Shown one piece after another: positions 21,440-34,713 of a stretch of DNA of 64,000 bases. The notes under the pieces were generated by a model. The model had not been told where the DNA came from and made no database searches. It saw only the letters and a program-made list of their open reading frames with translations. This stretch comes from Batillaria attramentaria (lineage: Eukaryota; Mollusca; Gastropoda; Batillariidae): NCBI GenBank assembly GCA_018292915.2, contig JACVVK020000001.1, positions 1,180,001 through 1,244,000 on the forward strand, given 5' to 3'. A program made the translations under genes and the position numbers. Position 1 is the stretch's first letter. The number at the start of each line of letters is the position of its first letter.

Positions 21440-21511
21440 TTTATGAGACCACGAAGCTATGTTCCACATTTGGAAATTCAATAAATTCTTATGTCTTATG
21501 TCTTATGTACC
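21440..21511 (+). mobile_element. Probable LINE or SINE 3' tail (TTATGTC)n
   Basis: AATTCAATAAATTC is followed by three tandem copies of TTATGTC. A short-period tail directly after an AATAAA-like site is typical of non-LTR retroelements. A similar GAGTCTT/GAGTCGT tail lies at 26118-26153. Confidence 0.35.
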
Positions 21512-22032
21512 GGACAGGACTGATAGTTTGGTTGGGGGGGGGGGGGGGCTGAGACTTGAAAGGAAATGGGAGCTCCTCTCTTTGAATGCTAAAATAGTTT
21601 GAACGACGCCAGGAGGGCTGTATAAAAGCGTGCGAGGTGTTGAAACGGATGGCGTCAGCAACACCTTAAACCTTCACGTCCTTTGAGTTCCCCTGGCCCT
21701 TATTACCATGGCTAGGCGAAGTACTAGGCGAACATGGTGCCAAGACCTTGAAATTCCGGGGGCGAATGAAATTTGGGAACACTGAAGAGGAAGCGTTCAA
21801 AAAACGAAACTGCCCAGATGAGTCAGTTGTCTTTTTTTCGGGGGGGGGGGGGGGGGTCTTTCTTTTAAATACTCTTTTTGGTATACATATTATACAGTGA
21901 CAAAGACTACTACGACATGCATGATGCTTGAACATACATGAACAGACATTGCATCTGAGTAGAGTCATGACACAATCAAATATTAAAAAATATACTGGAC
22001 AGGTGGAGGACCGAAGACAGCAAGCTTGTGTC

Positions 22033-22256
22033 GAAATTTAGAAATGCATTTATTTTTCAAATTTGGTGTGCTAAAACATTTCCAAATCAGAGGGGGGAGG
22101 AAGCCGGAGTACCCGGAGAGAACCTCCCACGATCGGTCCGAATGAACGGTGCCACATACGAGAAGGAAAATTTTTTTGTTCCGAGTGGGACTTGCCGGAA
22201 CCCCTAACCTCTCGCATTGGTGACAAGTCTCTTAACCACTAGACCACCGACCGCTC
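22033..22256 (-). mobile_element. Family B SINE, 3' end missing
   Basis: The tRNA head and proximal body align with the full copies, but the stem-loop and ATT tail are absent. Box B region has a small insertion (GACTTGCCGGAACCCC). Confidence 0.7.
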
Positions 22257-22700
22257 CAAGGTTACAGTTTTCAAGGCAATAGATAACTGTTAGGGACTAG
22301 TTGTTGTTTTTTATTATTATTATTTAATTCTTTTTTATGATTGGCTAGCATGATAGTTATACGACCAGGCCGTTACAAGAATCTCGTGCTTTATAGGTCA
22401 AGGTTACAGTTTCAAGTTCAAGTTCAAATAACTGATTCCTAACCGTTGAAAACGTAACAGACGATTGCATTGGGTATACCTTAAAGTTTTGGATTTTTGT
22501 TTTGTTTTGTTTGTTTGGTTTTTTGTTTTTGAACGGAAGCTGTATTGTCGTTGTAATGTTTTGCGGTGTCCGGTGTTGCGTGTTTAGTTTGTTTTGCAGG
22601 CGACTGCTTCAGCTTTTATCTTTGAAGTTTTTTTGGGTGGGTTTTTTTTTTTTTTTTTACCCCTCACCTGTGCCACACTTCCATCCGCGGCTCACTCGTG

Positions 22701-22742
<42 letters not shown>

Positions 22743-23264
22743 CTTGAGTTTTATCAACAGCTCCATCTCAGCCCTGTGTTATCTGTAAATTCCCCCCCCC
22801 CCCCCTAACCTGCTCAGGCCAGAGAGAAAGAGAGAGAGAGAGAGGTACAAGGTAAGTGCAGTGACACAGCAGACCTTGAATTGTGTTTGCGCCCCCTTGC
22901 GCCATTTTTCACTGCCAAGGGGACTGCACTGGGCCCGCGTACCGCTTGTAAATTGGGGGTGATCTGTCATGGGCCTGACGGCGTCACCCTGATGCGCGCA
23001 ATTGGCTCTCTGAGGAGAAATCTGGCAACTTGAACCCTCCACCGCTTCTTGCTGCTCTCTTGTAACTGAGCTTAAATGCTGGAAATAGTTTGTGTTGGTT
23101 CAAGTCGTTTAACAATTTCGAGCTTGTTAAGTGTTCTGCGTGATTTTCTTGTGTGACTAGCTTGTCTCATTTGTCGGTCGGCGCCATGAATCATGTTTTG
23201 CCGACAAGGCAGCAGGATGTTTTGAGTGTTCTGCCACGATTCTGTAACAGGCGTTTCGTGACTT

Positions 23265-23860
23265 TCCGTTCTTTTCCCTCTTTGTCTTTCTTCTTCCTCC
23301 TGTTCTTCTTCTTCGTCCTCTTCGTCTTCTTCTGCTCCTCCTTCTTCTTCTCCTCCTTCTTCCTCTTTGTCTTTTTCTTTTTCCTTGCTCTCCTGACTTC
23401 TTCTTCTTCTCCTTCCTTTTCACCTTCTTCTTCTTCCTCTTTGTCTTTTCCTTTGTCTTCCTCTTCTGCTCCCTCTTTTTCTTCTCCTTCTGCTTGCGCG
23501 GCTTTAAGCCCTAAAAACTCACTCACTCACTCACTCTTCTCCTTCTTCCGTCCTCTTTGTCTTCTTCCTGTTTGTCCTCTTCTTCGTCCTCTTCGTCTTC
23601 TTCGTCTTCTTCGTCTCCTTCTTCTTCATCTTTTTCTTTGTCTTCTCCTCCTTCCTCTCTGTCTTATCCCGGCTGGGGCCAAATATTGTGCTGGCTTTTT
23701 CATCGTTGCCCCGTCTTTGATATCACCCTATGTGGTGGAAAAGGACGTTAAACCCCCAAACACCCACCCACCCTCTCTGTCTTCTTCTCCTTTTTCTTCA
23801 TCTCCTTCATCAGCTTCTTCCTCCTCTTCTCTTCGTTCACTACCTTCTAAGTTTAAGGTA
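23265..23860. repeat. CTT-rich polypyrimidine region
   Basis: Nearly pure C/T on the plus strand for about 500 bp, interrupted by CGGCTTTAAGCCCTAAAAAC near 23500 and a SINE at 23666-23771. Long acidic or Ser/Lys-rich open frames here are artefacts of composition. Confidence 0.85.
23666..23771 (+). mobile_element. Family A SINE, 5'-truncated, 12-bp target-site duplication
   Basis: Begins at ATCCCGGCTGGGGCC. CCTCTCTGTCTT at 23654-23665 and 23772-23783 shows that the truncation happened at insertion. Confidence 0.8.
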
Positions 23861-23861
23861 T

Positions 23862-24012
23862 ACTGACAAATTCTTCATCCTGCAAGCATAATGTAGTGGT
23901 TTCTCATGCTCTCTCATAACCCGTTGATGCTGGTCCTTCCATTGACAACATCATTAATGCCTCATGCTGTTCTTTCCATGTGTACCGAGTCTATCTAAAG
24001 ATCACCCATATG

Positions 24013-24050
<38 letters not shown>

Positions 24051-24260
24051 CTGTCTCTTTCACCGTAGGGCCTAATAACGTATTGAGAAAGGCCAGAGAG
24101 TGTCACAAATTAACATTACACTTGTCACGCCAGACAGACAGGCACGCAGCCACAAAGGGTTGAACATCACGGAAAGCGACCGTTTAGGGCTTAACCCGAC
24201 CGGGGGGAATCGCTGACCCGGTACAAAGTAAGAGAACTCAGCGACTGGTACTTTGGGGTT
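23862..24260. other. No gene seen
   Basis: Contains (CA)n at 24015-24048. Further right, 25931-26505 and 26940-27400 are also without recognisable genes; 26118-26153 has a GAGTCTT-type retroelement tail. Confidence 0.35.
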
Positions 24261-24274
24261 GGTTGCACAGCGAG

Positions 24275-24462
24275 GGTGACGGGGTGGGTGCGTGGGTGGG
24301 TGTTTGGGAGTTTAACGTCCTCTTCCCCCACGTGTGGGTGATACCAAAGACGGGGCAACGAGAAAGAGGCCAGCACAAATATTTGGCCCCAGCCGGGATT
24401 CGAACTCAAGCCCCGAGCATTGAAAGTCCAACGCTGTACCATTCGGCTATCCCGGCTCCCCG
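24275..24462 (-). mobile_element. Family A SINE, 14-bp target-site duplication
   Basis: GGTTGCACAGCGAG (24261-24274) and GGTTGTACAGCGAG (24463-24476), one mismatch. Confidence 0.8.
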
Positions 24463-24715
24463 GGTTGTACAGCGAGCAAGTGAGGGTGGCTGGACTGTTC
24501 CATGGGGTGTAGTCAAAGATTCAAAGTTTTTTTGTTTTTTTTTTTAATTTCTGTCTCCCCGTCTCGGGTATGGAGGTGTATCAAAATACAAAGAACGCGA
24601 TAACGAAGTACAACAATATGCAAAACACAGCTACTGAAATCACAACAAAGCTACAAGCATACCAGTTTCAATCCAAAATGCATATACACATCACACCATC
24701 AGCCAATCATGTAGG

Positions 24716-24787
24716 GGGGCGCCGGGGTGGCCGAATGGTAGAACGCTGGACTTTCAATGCTCGGGTCGTGAGTTCGAATCCCGGCTT
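24716..24787 (+). mobile_element. Family A SINE, tRNA head only
   Basis: Only GCCGGGGTGGCCGAATGG through box B GAGTTCGAATCCCGGCT is present; the body is lost. Confidence 0.65.
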
Positions 24788-24889
24788 CCTTTCACTGGCT
24801 CTGGCGTTTCCCCCCTCTGAGATTCTGCCCCCCCCCCCCCCCGCCTCCCCCCAACATCTTCCGGCGCCCCTGTAATGTATGGGACAGCT

Positions 24890-25615
<726 letters not shown>

Positions 25616-25734
25616 TGTGCCAGTAACTTGTAGACTCTGCCATTCTGCAGTAGAGAATGAAGTTTATTTTATACTGTGCTGTCCTGCTCTTGATGCCTTG
25701 CGGCATGATTTGATTCCGGCCGTTCCACCGTAAT

Positions 25735-25919
25735 CCAGGGGAGCCGGGGTGGTCGAATGGTAGAGCGTTGGACTTCCAATGCTCGGGTCGTGAGTTCGTA
25801 TCCCGGCTGGAGCCAAATGTTTGTGCTGGCTTTTTCATCGTTGCCCCGTCTTTGATATCACCCGGATGTGGTAGAAAGGGACGTTAAACCCCCAAGCACC
25901 CACACCCCACACCCCACCC
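25735..25919 (+). mobile_element. Family A SINE, 11-bp target-site duplication
   Basis: TCCACCGTAAT at 25724-25734 and 25920-25930. Confidence 0.8.
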
Positions 25920-26506
25920 TCCACCGTAATTCATCAACATTCATATTGGTTTTGCTATTGTCAATAAACAAAAAATGTCAACATGTTGAACAATGTTGTA
26001 CTTTTCTTTTACAGGCCCCTAAAAACACTGGAGAGAGTGCTGTAAATGTAGTATCTTGTTATAATGTATGCTTACCCCTTCCTGATGGGGGCCAATGCCC
26101 TTTAAGGAATACATAGTCTTGAGTCGTGAGTCGTGAGTTTTGAGTCTTGAGTCTCTCTCTCTTTGGTACCGAATCGCCCGCATACAACAGGAAATGTGAG
26201 GATTTTAATAGTGACGATCTTTTATGACGGTGTGTTGACCGTTTCGTTGTATCGTGCAGTTCATTTTGCGAAACGTAATTCTTACAGCTACAAATATTCA
26301 AGCATCGGACGAAACAATGCTAAGTTAAAACAAAAAAAGTAAAAAACCCTAATCGTATTAGTACGGAAGGTATGTCCGTTATCTGTGACGTTTTTGCGCA
26401 CTCAACCTCCTTGTGCGATAAAGAAGACAATGTTTGATAACTGCTACGTATCTGTCCTAGAGACTCTGGCTTGTGCACTAACAGCTTCCTTATTTATGAA
26501 ATGGTA

Positions 26507-26507
<1 letters not shown>

Positions 26508-26603
<96 letters not shown>

Positions 26604-26616
26604 CAGAGACAGAGAG

Positions 26617-26684
<68 letters not shown>

Positions 26685-26703
26685 TGTGTGTGTGTCTGTG
26701 TGT

Positions 26704-26758
<55 letters not shown>

Positions 26759-26783
26759 TGTGTGTGTGTGTGTGTGTGCGTGC

Positions 26784-26848
<65 letters not shown>

Positions 26849-26851
26849 TCT

Positions 26852-26933
<82 letters not shown>
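26508..26933. repeat. 425-bp compound (GT)n/(GA)n microsatellite
   Basis: Alternating blocks of GT and GA (GA at 26584-26602 and 26737-26757), with GTCT variants at 26682-26710. It is the largest simple repeat in the window. Confidence 0.95.
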
Positions 26934-26937
<4 letters not shown>

Positions 26938-27400
26938 CCCTGCACCTAAAACGTTCACTTGTACCCGGATCAAAGGTAGCCTATTCCCTCTTCATGTAAA
27001 TAGACCCCTGCGTAATAAATCGAACTTCCCCCAATTCCTTGACACCGGAGAAAGGCAAAGACGGCTGGCTGGTTAACTGAGTTTCACGTACCACGCCACA
27101 AGATGTGATTGGCGGGCAGGTTATAGGGGGAGGAGGGGAGGGGGACACCCTAACCGAACAGTCCTTCTGAACACTGTTCACCTCAGTCAGACCGCCAGGT
27201 CGGCCACATAATTATGTATTCTTGACGGTGATGGACCCGTTACACCAACAGGTCCAGTTCACACAGCCAGAGCAAACAGGCAACTCAGTTTGTTTGTTGG
27301 GTTTTTTTGGGTTTTCTTTTGGTTCTTGTTGTTGTTGTTGTTGTTGTTTTTTGTATGTTTGTTTGTTTGTTTGTTTTTGGGGGAGGGGTGTTTGTCTTTA

Positions 27401-27700
27401 CTATTTTATTGTCCCTTTCGGGAAATTCGCGCTGCTTCCCCCGTGAGAAGCGCGTCGCCGCGGTGCAGCGCCACCCAATACCTATCCTTCCTTTTTTTGG
27501 ACAATTTTGCTGTGGGAGGAAAGCCGGATAACCCGGAGAGAAACCCCCGATGAGCAGCCAGGCAGCCAGGAAAAACCGGTATCACATATCACAAGCTCGA
27601 CCTGGGCTCGAACCCACGCTTCATCGCCATGACATTGGTGACGGCCGTTCAGTCGCGCAGCGGCTAAATCCGACGCGCTACCTATTACATCACCGCTCAC
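27401..27700 (-). mobile_element. tRNA-derived SINE (family C), copy 1
   Basis: On the minus strand the head reads GTGAGCGGTG at 27700 with box A-like TAGGTAGCGCGTCGG and box B GGGTTCGAGCCC. The 3' end is AATTCCCGAAAGGGACAATA. Copy 2 lies at 36279-36585. Confidence 0.75.
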
Positions 27701-27702
27701 AC

Positions 27703-27821
27703 GGTTTCGGGAGAAATCACATTATTTTTCTCCCGGCCTAGGGTAGGGATCGAACTTACACTCCGGCTGCCCACGACATGCGTGAGCAGTGATTCAGGCC
27801 CTCTAGATCACGCCGCCCGCC
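27703..27821 (-). mobile_element. tRNA-like SINE head (family D)
   Basis: Next to copy 1 of family C, a second tRNA-like head on the minus strand has GGCGTGATCTAGAGGGCC and box B AAGTTCGATCCC. The rest of the element is missing or joined to the neighbour. It is not a working tRNA gene because the acceptor ends do not pair. Confidence 0.5.
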
Positions 27822-28135
27822 CGAAGGCAGAGGAGATACGGACGTCACTTTGATATGGTGAAAGTCAGGGAAACCGACGCGCTGGCATGTTACCTTTGCA
27901 GGGAGATAATCCCTTTTACGCAGTTGGTGATGCCGTGTCACCTTGGGATAACCTTGAAATTCACATTGGCGTGACCTTGAAAAGTCAGTTGTGTTTTTTA
28001 CTGACGGTTTGTGTTGTTGTTGTTTTTGTTTTGTTTTAATTATTTGCATGAGATAATTATAGAGTTCTTAGTTCATCTATACTTCATGACCTACTTTGTT
28101 TCGTTTACTTGCTCTTGCGTTTGTTGGTGCGTGCG

Positions 28136-28591
<456 letters not shown>

Positions 28592-28629
28592 TCGAATAAT
28601 CACCCAGACCGAAACCAGCTTTCGTTAAA

Positions 28630-28902
28630 ACACATAACCAACTACAGATAACAGAACAGGACGTCAACTTTAAAAAAAAAAAATAAATGAATGAATGACC
28701 CGATGGACATCCCGTGGAGAAAAAAGGTCTAAGCACCTATACGATCTAGGACACCTAGGATTTTTTTTTTTTTTTTTTTTTAGATTGCGTAAATAACAGC
28801 TACAGGTAACAGAACAGGCCGTCAACTTTTTTTTTCTTTTTTTCTCTTTTTTTTAAAGTATCCCTGTGATTTGCCGAGTCTAAAAGGTCTAAGCGCCCAT
28901 CA
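28630..28902. repeat. Diverged tandem duplication with poly-A/poly-T interruptions
   Basis: AACAGAACAGGACGTCAACTT at 28650 and AACAGAACAGGCCGTCAACTT at 28809 are each followed by an A or T run and then AAAGGTCTAAGC. Confidence 0.55.
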
Positions 28903-30044
28903 AAACTGATGATGCTTAGGCGCTTTTTGGAAATGACAGTTACGATATCATGACATAGATTCAGGTGCACTATCTCCACACACATAACAAATTGCCACAC
29001 GTCTGTACCGGAAGGCGGCGACTCCCCGGTCTGTTTGTTGATGGTCGTTGATGTCTGCGGCGAAAAGCAATTAACATCCTCCAAAAGTGCTCATGTGAGG
29101 AAGGAACCTGTCGCTGGACGCCGCCATCCATCTCCAGGTTGACGTCAGTGTGAAAAGCAGTCCCCGCAAGTGTGAACGGCAAAACGGCAGTAGAGGAACG
29201 GGTGATAACTAGGTCCAGTCAGTGTTCACAGTTGTGGATGCAGGTAACATAATTCCGGTCCCAGCGACCGAGCAATCCGTACGCGTGCTGTTTATTTAAC
29301 CTACAAAGACTGTTATGCTGAAAGAGGCTTACAAAGATTTATGGGACCATCGCGCTTATATCCCAGTCGGCCTTGAGAGCTCCAAGGGCGCCGTTTTGTG
29401 TTTATATCGAATTTGGCTTCTTCTTTTTTTTTTCTTTTTTTTGTCTTGACTTTCCCCTATGGAGTGCCGAAGATTGGCCCGGACCTCTTCTGGACGGGCA
29501 ACGGAAAGTTTCTGCTTGGCAACTTTTGCAGACAGCGTGTGAGATTAATTTTGCTCTACCGCAAAGCGGCTGTGGTCAATTGTTTCCTCGCGATAGCCAC
29601 TTAAGGACTTTGAAATCCACGACACCACCGAGAGGGCACAACGGAACAGGAAAGGTCACTGCATGCATTTTATTCAGAGTGTTTTTCGTGGTTTGGTTTA
29701 ATTTCGTCGTGGTACAAAAACACCTTCAATCATAATTGTATTTCATCAGTGTCAGTAACAGAATTTCGTACTGTTGCATTGTCGTCACCTCCACTGAACG
29801 GGTCTCACTTTTGCTGCACTTTATACTCTGTGCAGACAGAATCTTTAGTTATCCTTTGGAAATGTCTAACGTTGCTCCACCCCCTTCCGACAAACCGGCT
29901 GTCAAAACATCCAGCAACAAACGCTTTATGAGACTAGTTGGATCACGCGGAGAGCCGACAGTGTTTGACGTGAACATTAATGACGTGTAACATTGTGAAT
30001 GTCACGTCGCTAGTGACGCGTAGGTTGAATAACATTTAGTATTG
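28903..30044. other. No gene recognised
   Basis: Mixed-composition DNA with several 60-120 codon frames on both strands (for example 29373-29735 plus). None shows a known domain, and the frames overlap each other. Confidence 0.35.
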
Positions 30045-30125
30045 TCAGTATTGGTGTTATATTGATGTATTGGTATTGCTATTGCCTATTGGTATTGGTA
30101 TTGCCTGTTGATATTGCCTATTGGA

Positions 30126-30310
30126 GTTGGGAGCCGGGATAGCCGAAAGGTAGAACGTTGGACTTTCAATGCTCGGGTCGTGTGTTCGAATCCCTGCTGG
30201 GATATTTGTGCAAATATTTGTGCTGGTCTTTTTCTTGTTGCGCCGTCTTTGATGTCATCCATACTTGGTGGAAAAGGACGTTAAACTCCCAAACACCCCA
30301 CCACCCACCC
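30126..30310 (+). mobile_element. Family A SINE inserted into the 25-bp minisatellite
   Basis: GCCTATTGGA at 30116-30125 and 30311-30320 flanks it, and both sides are minisatellite-like sequence, so the insertion postdates at least the proto-array. Confidence 0.8.
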
Positions 30311-32215
30311 GCCTATTGGAATTGGTATTGCCTATTGGTATAGGTATTGGTATTGCCTATTGGTATAGGTATCGGTATTGCCTATTGGTATAGGTATCGG
30401 TATTGCCTATTGGTATAGGTATCGGTATTGCCTATTGGTATAGGTATTGGTATTGCCTATTGGTATAGGTATCGGTATTGCCTAGTGGTATAGGTATCGG
30501 TATTGCCTATTGGTATAGGTATCGGTATTGCCTATTGGTATAGGTATCGGTATTGCCTATTGGTATAGGTATTGGTATTGCCTATTGGTATAGGTATTGG
30601 TATTGCCTATTGGTATAGGTATCGGTATTGCCTATTGGTATAGGTATCGGTATTGCCTATTGGTATAGGTATCGGTATTGCCTATTGGTATAGGTATCGG
30701 TATTGCCTATTGGTATAGGTATTGGTATTGCCTATAGGTATAGGTATCGGTATTGCCTAGTGGTATAGGTATCGGTATTGCCTATTGGTATAGGTATCGG
30801 TATTGCCTATTGGTATAGGTATTGGTATTGCCTATTGGTATAGGTATTGGTATTGCCTATAGGTATAGGTATCGGTATTGCCTATTGGCATAGGTATCGG
30901 TATCGCCTATTGGTATAGGTATCGGTATTGCCTATTGGTATAGGTATCGGTATTGCCTAGTGGTATAGGTATCGGTATCGCCTATTGGTATAGGTATCGG
31001 TATTGCCTATTGGTATAGGTATCGGTATTGCCTAGTGGTATAGGTATCGGTATTGCCTATTGGTATAGGTATCGGTATCGCCTATTGGTATAGGTATCGG
31101 TATTGCCTACTGGCATAGGTATCGGTATCGCCTATTGGTATAGGTATCGGTATTGCCTATTGGTATAGGTATTGGTATTGCCTATAGGTATAGGTATCGG
31201 TATTGCCTAGTGGTATAGGTATCGGTATTGCCTATTGGTATAGGTATCGGTATTGCCTATTGGTATAGGTATTGGTATTGCCTATTGGTATAGGTATTGG
31301 TATTGCCTATAGGTATAGGTATCGGTATTGCCTATTGGCATAGGTATCGGTATCGCCTATTGGTATAGGTATCGGTATTGCCTATTGGTATAGGTATCGG
31401 TATTGCCTAGTGGTATAGGTATCGGTATCGCCTATTGGTATAGGTATCGGTATTGCCTATTGGTATAGGTATCGGTATTGCCTAGTGGTATAGGTATCGG
31501 TATTGCCTATTGGTATAGGTATCGGTATCGCCTATTGGTATAGGTATCGGTATTGCCTACTGGCATAGGTATCGGTATCGCCTATTGGTATAGGTATCGG
31601 TATTGCCTATTGGTATAGGTATCGGTATTGCCTATTGGCATAGGTATCGGTATCGCCTATTGGTATAGGTATCGGTATTGCCTATTGGTATAGGTATCGG
31701 TATTGCCTATTGGTATAGGTATCGGTATTGCCTATTGGTATAGGTATCGGTATTGCCTATTGGCATAGGTATCGGTATTGCCTATTGGTATAGGTATCGG
31801 TATTGCCTAGTGGTATAGGTATCGGTATTGCCTATTGGTATAGGTATCGGTATTGCCTATTGGTATAGGTATCGGTATTGCCTATTGGTATAGGTATCGG
31901 TATTGCCTAGTGGTATAGGTATCGGTATTGCCTATTGGTATAGGTATCGGTATTGCCTATTGGTATAGGTATCGGTATTGCCTAGTGGTATAGGTATCGG
32001 TATTGCCTATTGGTATAGGTATCGGTATTGCCTATTGGTATAGGTATCGGTATCGCCTATTGGTATAGGTATCGGTATTGCCTATTGGTATAGGTATCGG
32101 TATTGCCTATTGGTATAGGTATCGGTATTGCCTAGTGGTATAGGTATCGGTATTGCCTATTGGTATTGACTACAGGTATTGGTATTGCCTTTTGGTATAG
32201 GTATTGGTATTGCCC
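30311..32215. repeat. 25-bp minisatellite, about 75 copies, with higher-order repeat
   Basis: The unit is GGTATTGCCTATTGGTATAG plus GTATC. Variants change ATC to ATT, CTATT to CTAGT or CTATA, and GTATAGG to GCATAGG. Degenerate units extend left to about 30045 across a SINE. A block of 18 units repeats: about 30681-31171 recurs at 31131-31621 with the same variant order, a 450-bp shift. Confidence 0.95.
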
Positions 32216-32234
32216 ATCAGTATTGATGTATTGG

Positions 32235-32543
32235 TACTGGTCCGCTCCACCAGGTAAGGGTAAGACCCAAGACGGGAAAACAATGGAAAAGCCCATAGAG
32301 ATTGTTGGCTCTAAGACGGGACTCGAACTCACGGCCTGAGCATTGACAGTCCAATAATACGAGTTTGGTTATCCAGCCTTCCCGCTGATGTTTACGTAGG
32401 TGGCACATCCTTGCTTGCTTGCTTTTGGAACTGACGTTCAAGGAAATAGCTGACAGAGAATTTTTGCTCCCAGTCGCGATCGAACTCTCGACCCGAGCAT
32501 TGAAAATACAGCGTTCTAAGAGTTTGGCTGCCCCGTGTCCCCT
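32235..32543 (-). mobile_element. Two old family A-like SINE remnants
   Basis: 32235-32384 keeps the CTCGAACTCACGGCCTGAGC and CCAGCCTTCCC parts. 32455-32543 keeps only a head (ATCGAACTCTCGACCCGAGC). Both are well diverged. Confidence 0.45.
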
Positions 32544-32544
32544 G

Positions 32545-34196
32545 CTGATGTGTAGGCGGTATATGTTTTATAACTTTTTTCTCCTTTTTTGTTTTCTTTT
32601 TTTAAATAGCTGCAAGTCTATATTTTTAATCCTGGGGCCGTGCTGTGAATGGGCCCGTTGTCACGTTCCTCAGACGGCCGGGACATGCATTCCTTATAAT
32701 GTCATGCACCAGGCAGCATGCATTGACAGTTTCGCCTCTTTAAAAGCGTCTACTTCCCTCTGAAAACGACCACTTAAAACCGGATACGCGCGTGCAAACC
32801 CGTAAAAAGCGCAAAGCGAAACGAGTGCAGCGTGCCGACGACAGGAGGGCGAAGATGGAGACCGCAGACAGTGGGGGCGATAAGATCACACCCCAACTTC
32901 CTCCGTCTCCTGTCCCAAACTCCGCGCCCGCCACCGCCATAAAAAAAAACAAAAAAAAACTGATTCGTATTGAGAACTCGCGACCGCAACCGTCCGCGGA
33001 CACAGAGGAGGGACCGGCGGTACCACTTGGAGGTCCCAAGCACGAAAAGGCATGTCTTTGCAGCACTGTGTCCTCCGAGTGGTGCGGTCGGTCCCTCCGT
33101 AAGATCGTGATGTGCGATCGGGGAGGGAACGGCGGTACCACTTGGAGGTCCCCAAGCCCGAAAAGCAGCGTTTTTGCAACACGGCGGCCTCCTCCGAGTG
33201 GTGCGGCCGGTTCCCCCAGGAAGATCGTGATGTGCGATCGGAAGGCAGATAGATCGCTCGTCTGTGTCAAGGGTGAAGACATCTTGGCGCGTTTTTGTCA
33301 TTTTTCTGTTTTGTTTCAGAGCCTCAGGAAAGAACTACCAGGACAGTCGTTTATAAGCCTGTGATGGTGTTGACGGTAGCGTGTTCAGGCTGTGGCGCCA
33401 ACCTTTGGCTAGACGGGAACTTTTTTTTTCCTGACGGGAGAAGAAAGCCAAATCAAACGTGTTCTCGGTTGTCACAACAAAAAAGCCACCTTTCAGAATA
33501 CTTTTATACTCATCCTGGGCTGTAGAACCAATTCAACACGGACCTTTTGACAGAACTGTGATAAGCTCAGAAAGGTCATGAAAAGTGGTATCAACCACGT
33601 CGCTACTTTGTGCCTGCTCATGGTCCACACTGTATCAAGCCTACTTCGTTTTTTATGAGCTTGTACACCACTTGTTAGCGCAAATTTTCAGAAAGTTAAC
33701 AAAGAGTGCTTTACGTCCGAAATTCCCGCTCTGTCAACGCAGGCGTTGGCGTAAACAGTAAAAAGTTTGCATTTTCCTCAATCTTAAAACGTTCCTCTTT
33801 TGTAAAGCTGTCCAGTAATTTCCCGTGTCAGCAACAAGTCAGTTTCACCAGTGTATGTCTGTCCACTGTTTGTAAAATGTGCGTGAGTGTCGGTGAGTGA
33901 TTAGCGTATTGAGTTTATTCCAAAGAAATGCGCCCTACAAATGCCAGTTATCATTATTATTATTATTATTATTAAATAGTAATGAAACAGAGCGAAACTG
34001 TGAGTTATGACTTTCCATACTCCACCCAGTGGTTTACGAGTTCACAAAAACACACTCCAGTTACGTCTGAAAACGCCAGGAGGCTCGGCAGCTACGGCAA
34101 AAATAATGGAAACATCTCGTGGTTTCTGTCGTGGTAAACCACTCGAACTAATCATGTCAGCTCTATCTGAATGTTCCCTAACCACATAGCATACCA
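32545..34196. other. GC-rich hairpin region and flanks, no gene called
   Basis: 32790-33250 is CpG-rich and open in one plus and two minus frames of 175-190 codons. The plus frame is Lys/Arg-rich at the start and repeats RKIVMCDR because of the tandem units. This could be a promoter or first-exon CpG cluster, but nothing confirms it. 33245-34196 has no recognisable feature except an ATT run at 33953-33974. Confidence 0.35.
33007..33241. repeat. Two tandem 115-120 bp units, each a long hairpin
   Basis: Units 33007-33121 and 33122-33241 share GGCGGTACCACTTGGAGGTC at the left and AAGATCGTGATGTGCGATCG at the right. Within each unit the left arm pairs with the CCTCCGAGTGGTGCGG arm over about 25 bp. 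The GC-rich region is open in three frames, so open frames here are not evidence of a gene. Confidence 0.75.
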
Positions 34197-34210
34197 ACCT
34201 GTATACATTT

Positions 34211-34713
34211 TTTTTTTTTTTTTTTTGCTGCCCCAACTCTTTCGCCTGTTCCAGTGGTGGTCCTCCCAGGTAATGGGTGGAATCCACGGAGGGCTCGGAA
34301 GCTGGGGCAAATTTTATTATGCGTGATGATGGAGATGAGGATGATGGTAAGATGATGCTATGGACGTCCGTGTGGTTTGGGACTGCGGGTTAGGGCCGCA
34401 TCCCACGCTTCCTGTCATAAATATCACGGCATTAACCAGGCTCGGGAACTACGACACCTGCGGTGCCGGCCGTGTAATCATCCACATCATAAGACGTGTC
34501 ATACCGAGGGAAGCACCCCCAAAGTCGCACCCGTGAAGTGGGTAAATCTCGGCTGTGTGGCAACAGCCTCCCCATTGGGCCCATAGCACACCCGCTCTGG
34601 GTAGGAGCCGACCTAGGTAGGAAAAATCCCGCTTGCCTCGGCCGGGACTCGAACCCGGGTCTCCCGGTCCATGGTCCGAAGTGCTAACCACTACACTACG
34701 GGGGGCCGGTCCT
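34211..34713 (-). mobile_element. tRNA-derived SINE (family H), about 500 bp, 14-bp target-site duplication
   Basis: On the minus strand the head begins near 34706 with GTAGTGTAGTGGTTAGCAC and a box B GGGTTCGAGTCCC. A long body follows, ending in a poly-A run (poly-T at 34208-34226 on the plus strand). ACCTGTATACATTT at 34197-34210 is repeated at 34714-34727. At 503 bp it is longer than the other SINEs here and may contain a second sequence in its body. Confidence 0.85.

Noticed and set aside
26490..26973. Long Thr-His, Cys-Val and Ser-Leu proteins in CA/CT tracts
   Set aside because: All are translations of dinucleotide repeats and carry no information.
30311..32215. CRISPR array
   Set aside because: The 25-bp units are head-to-tail with no spacers, in an animal genome. 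The 50-bp array at 13747 is rejected for the same reason.
32740..33364. Protein-coding gene of 175-190 codons
   Set aside because: The region is open in one plus and two minus frames because of GC-rich tandem hairpins, and no domain is recognised in any frame.
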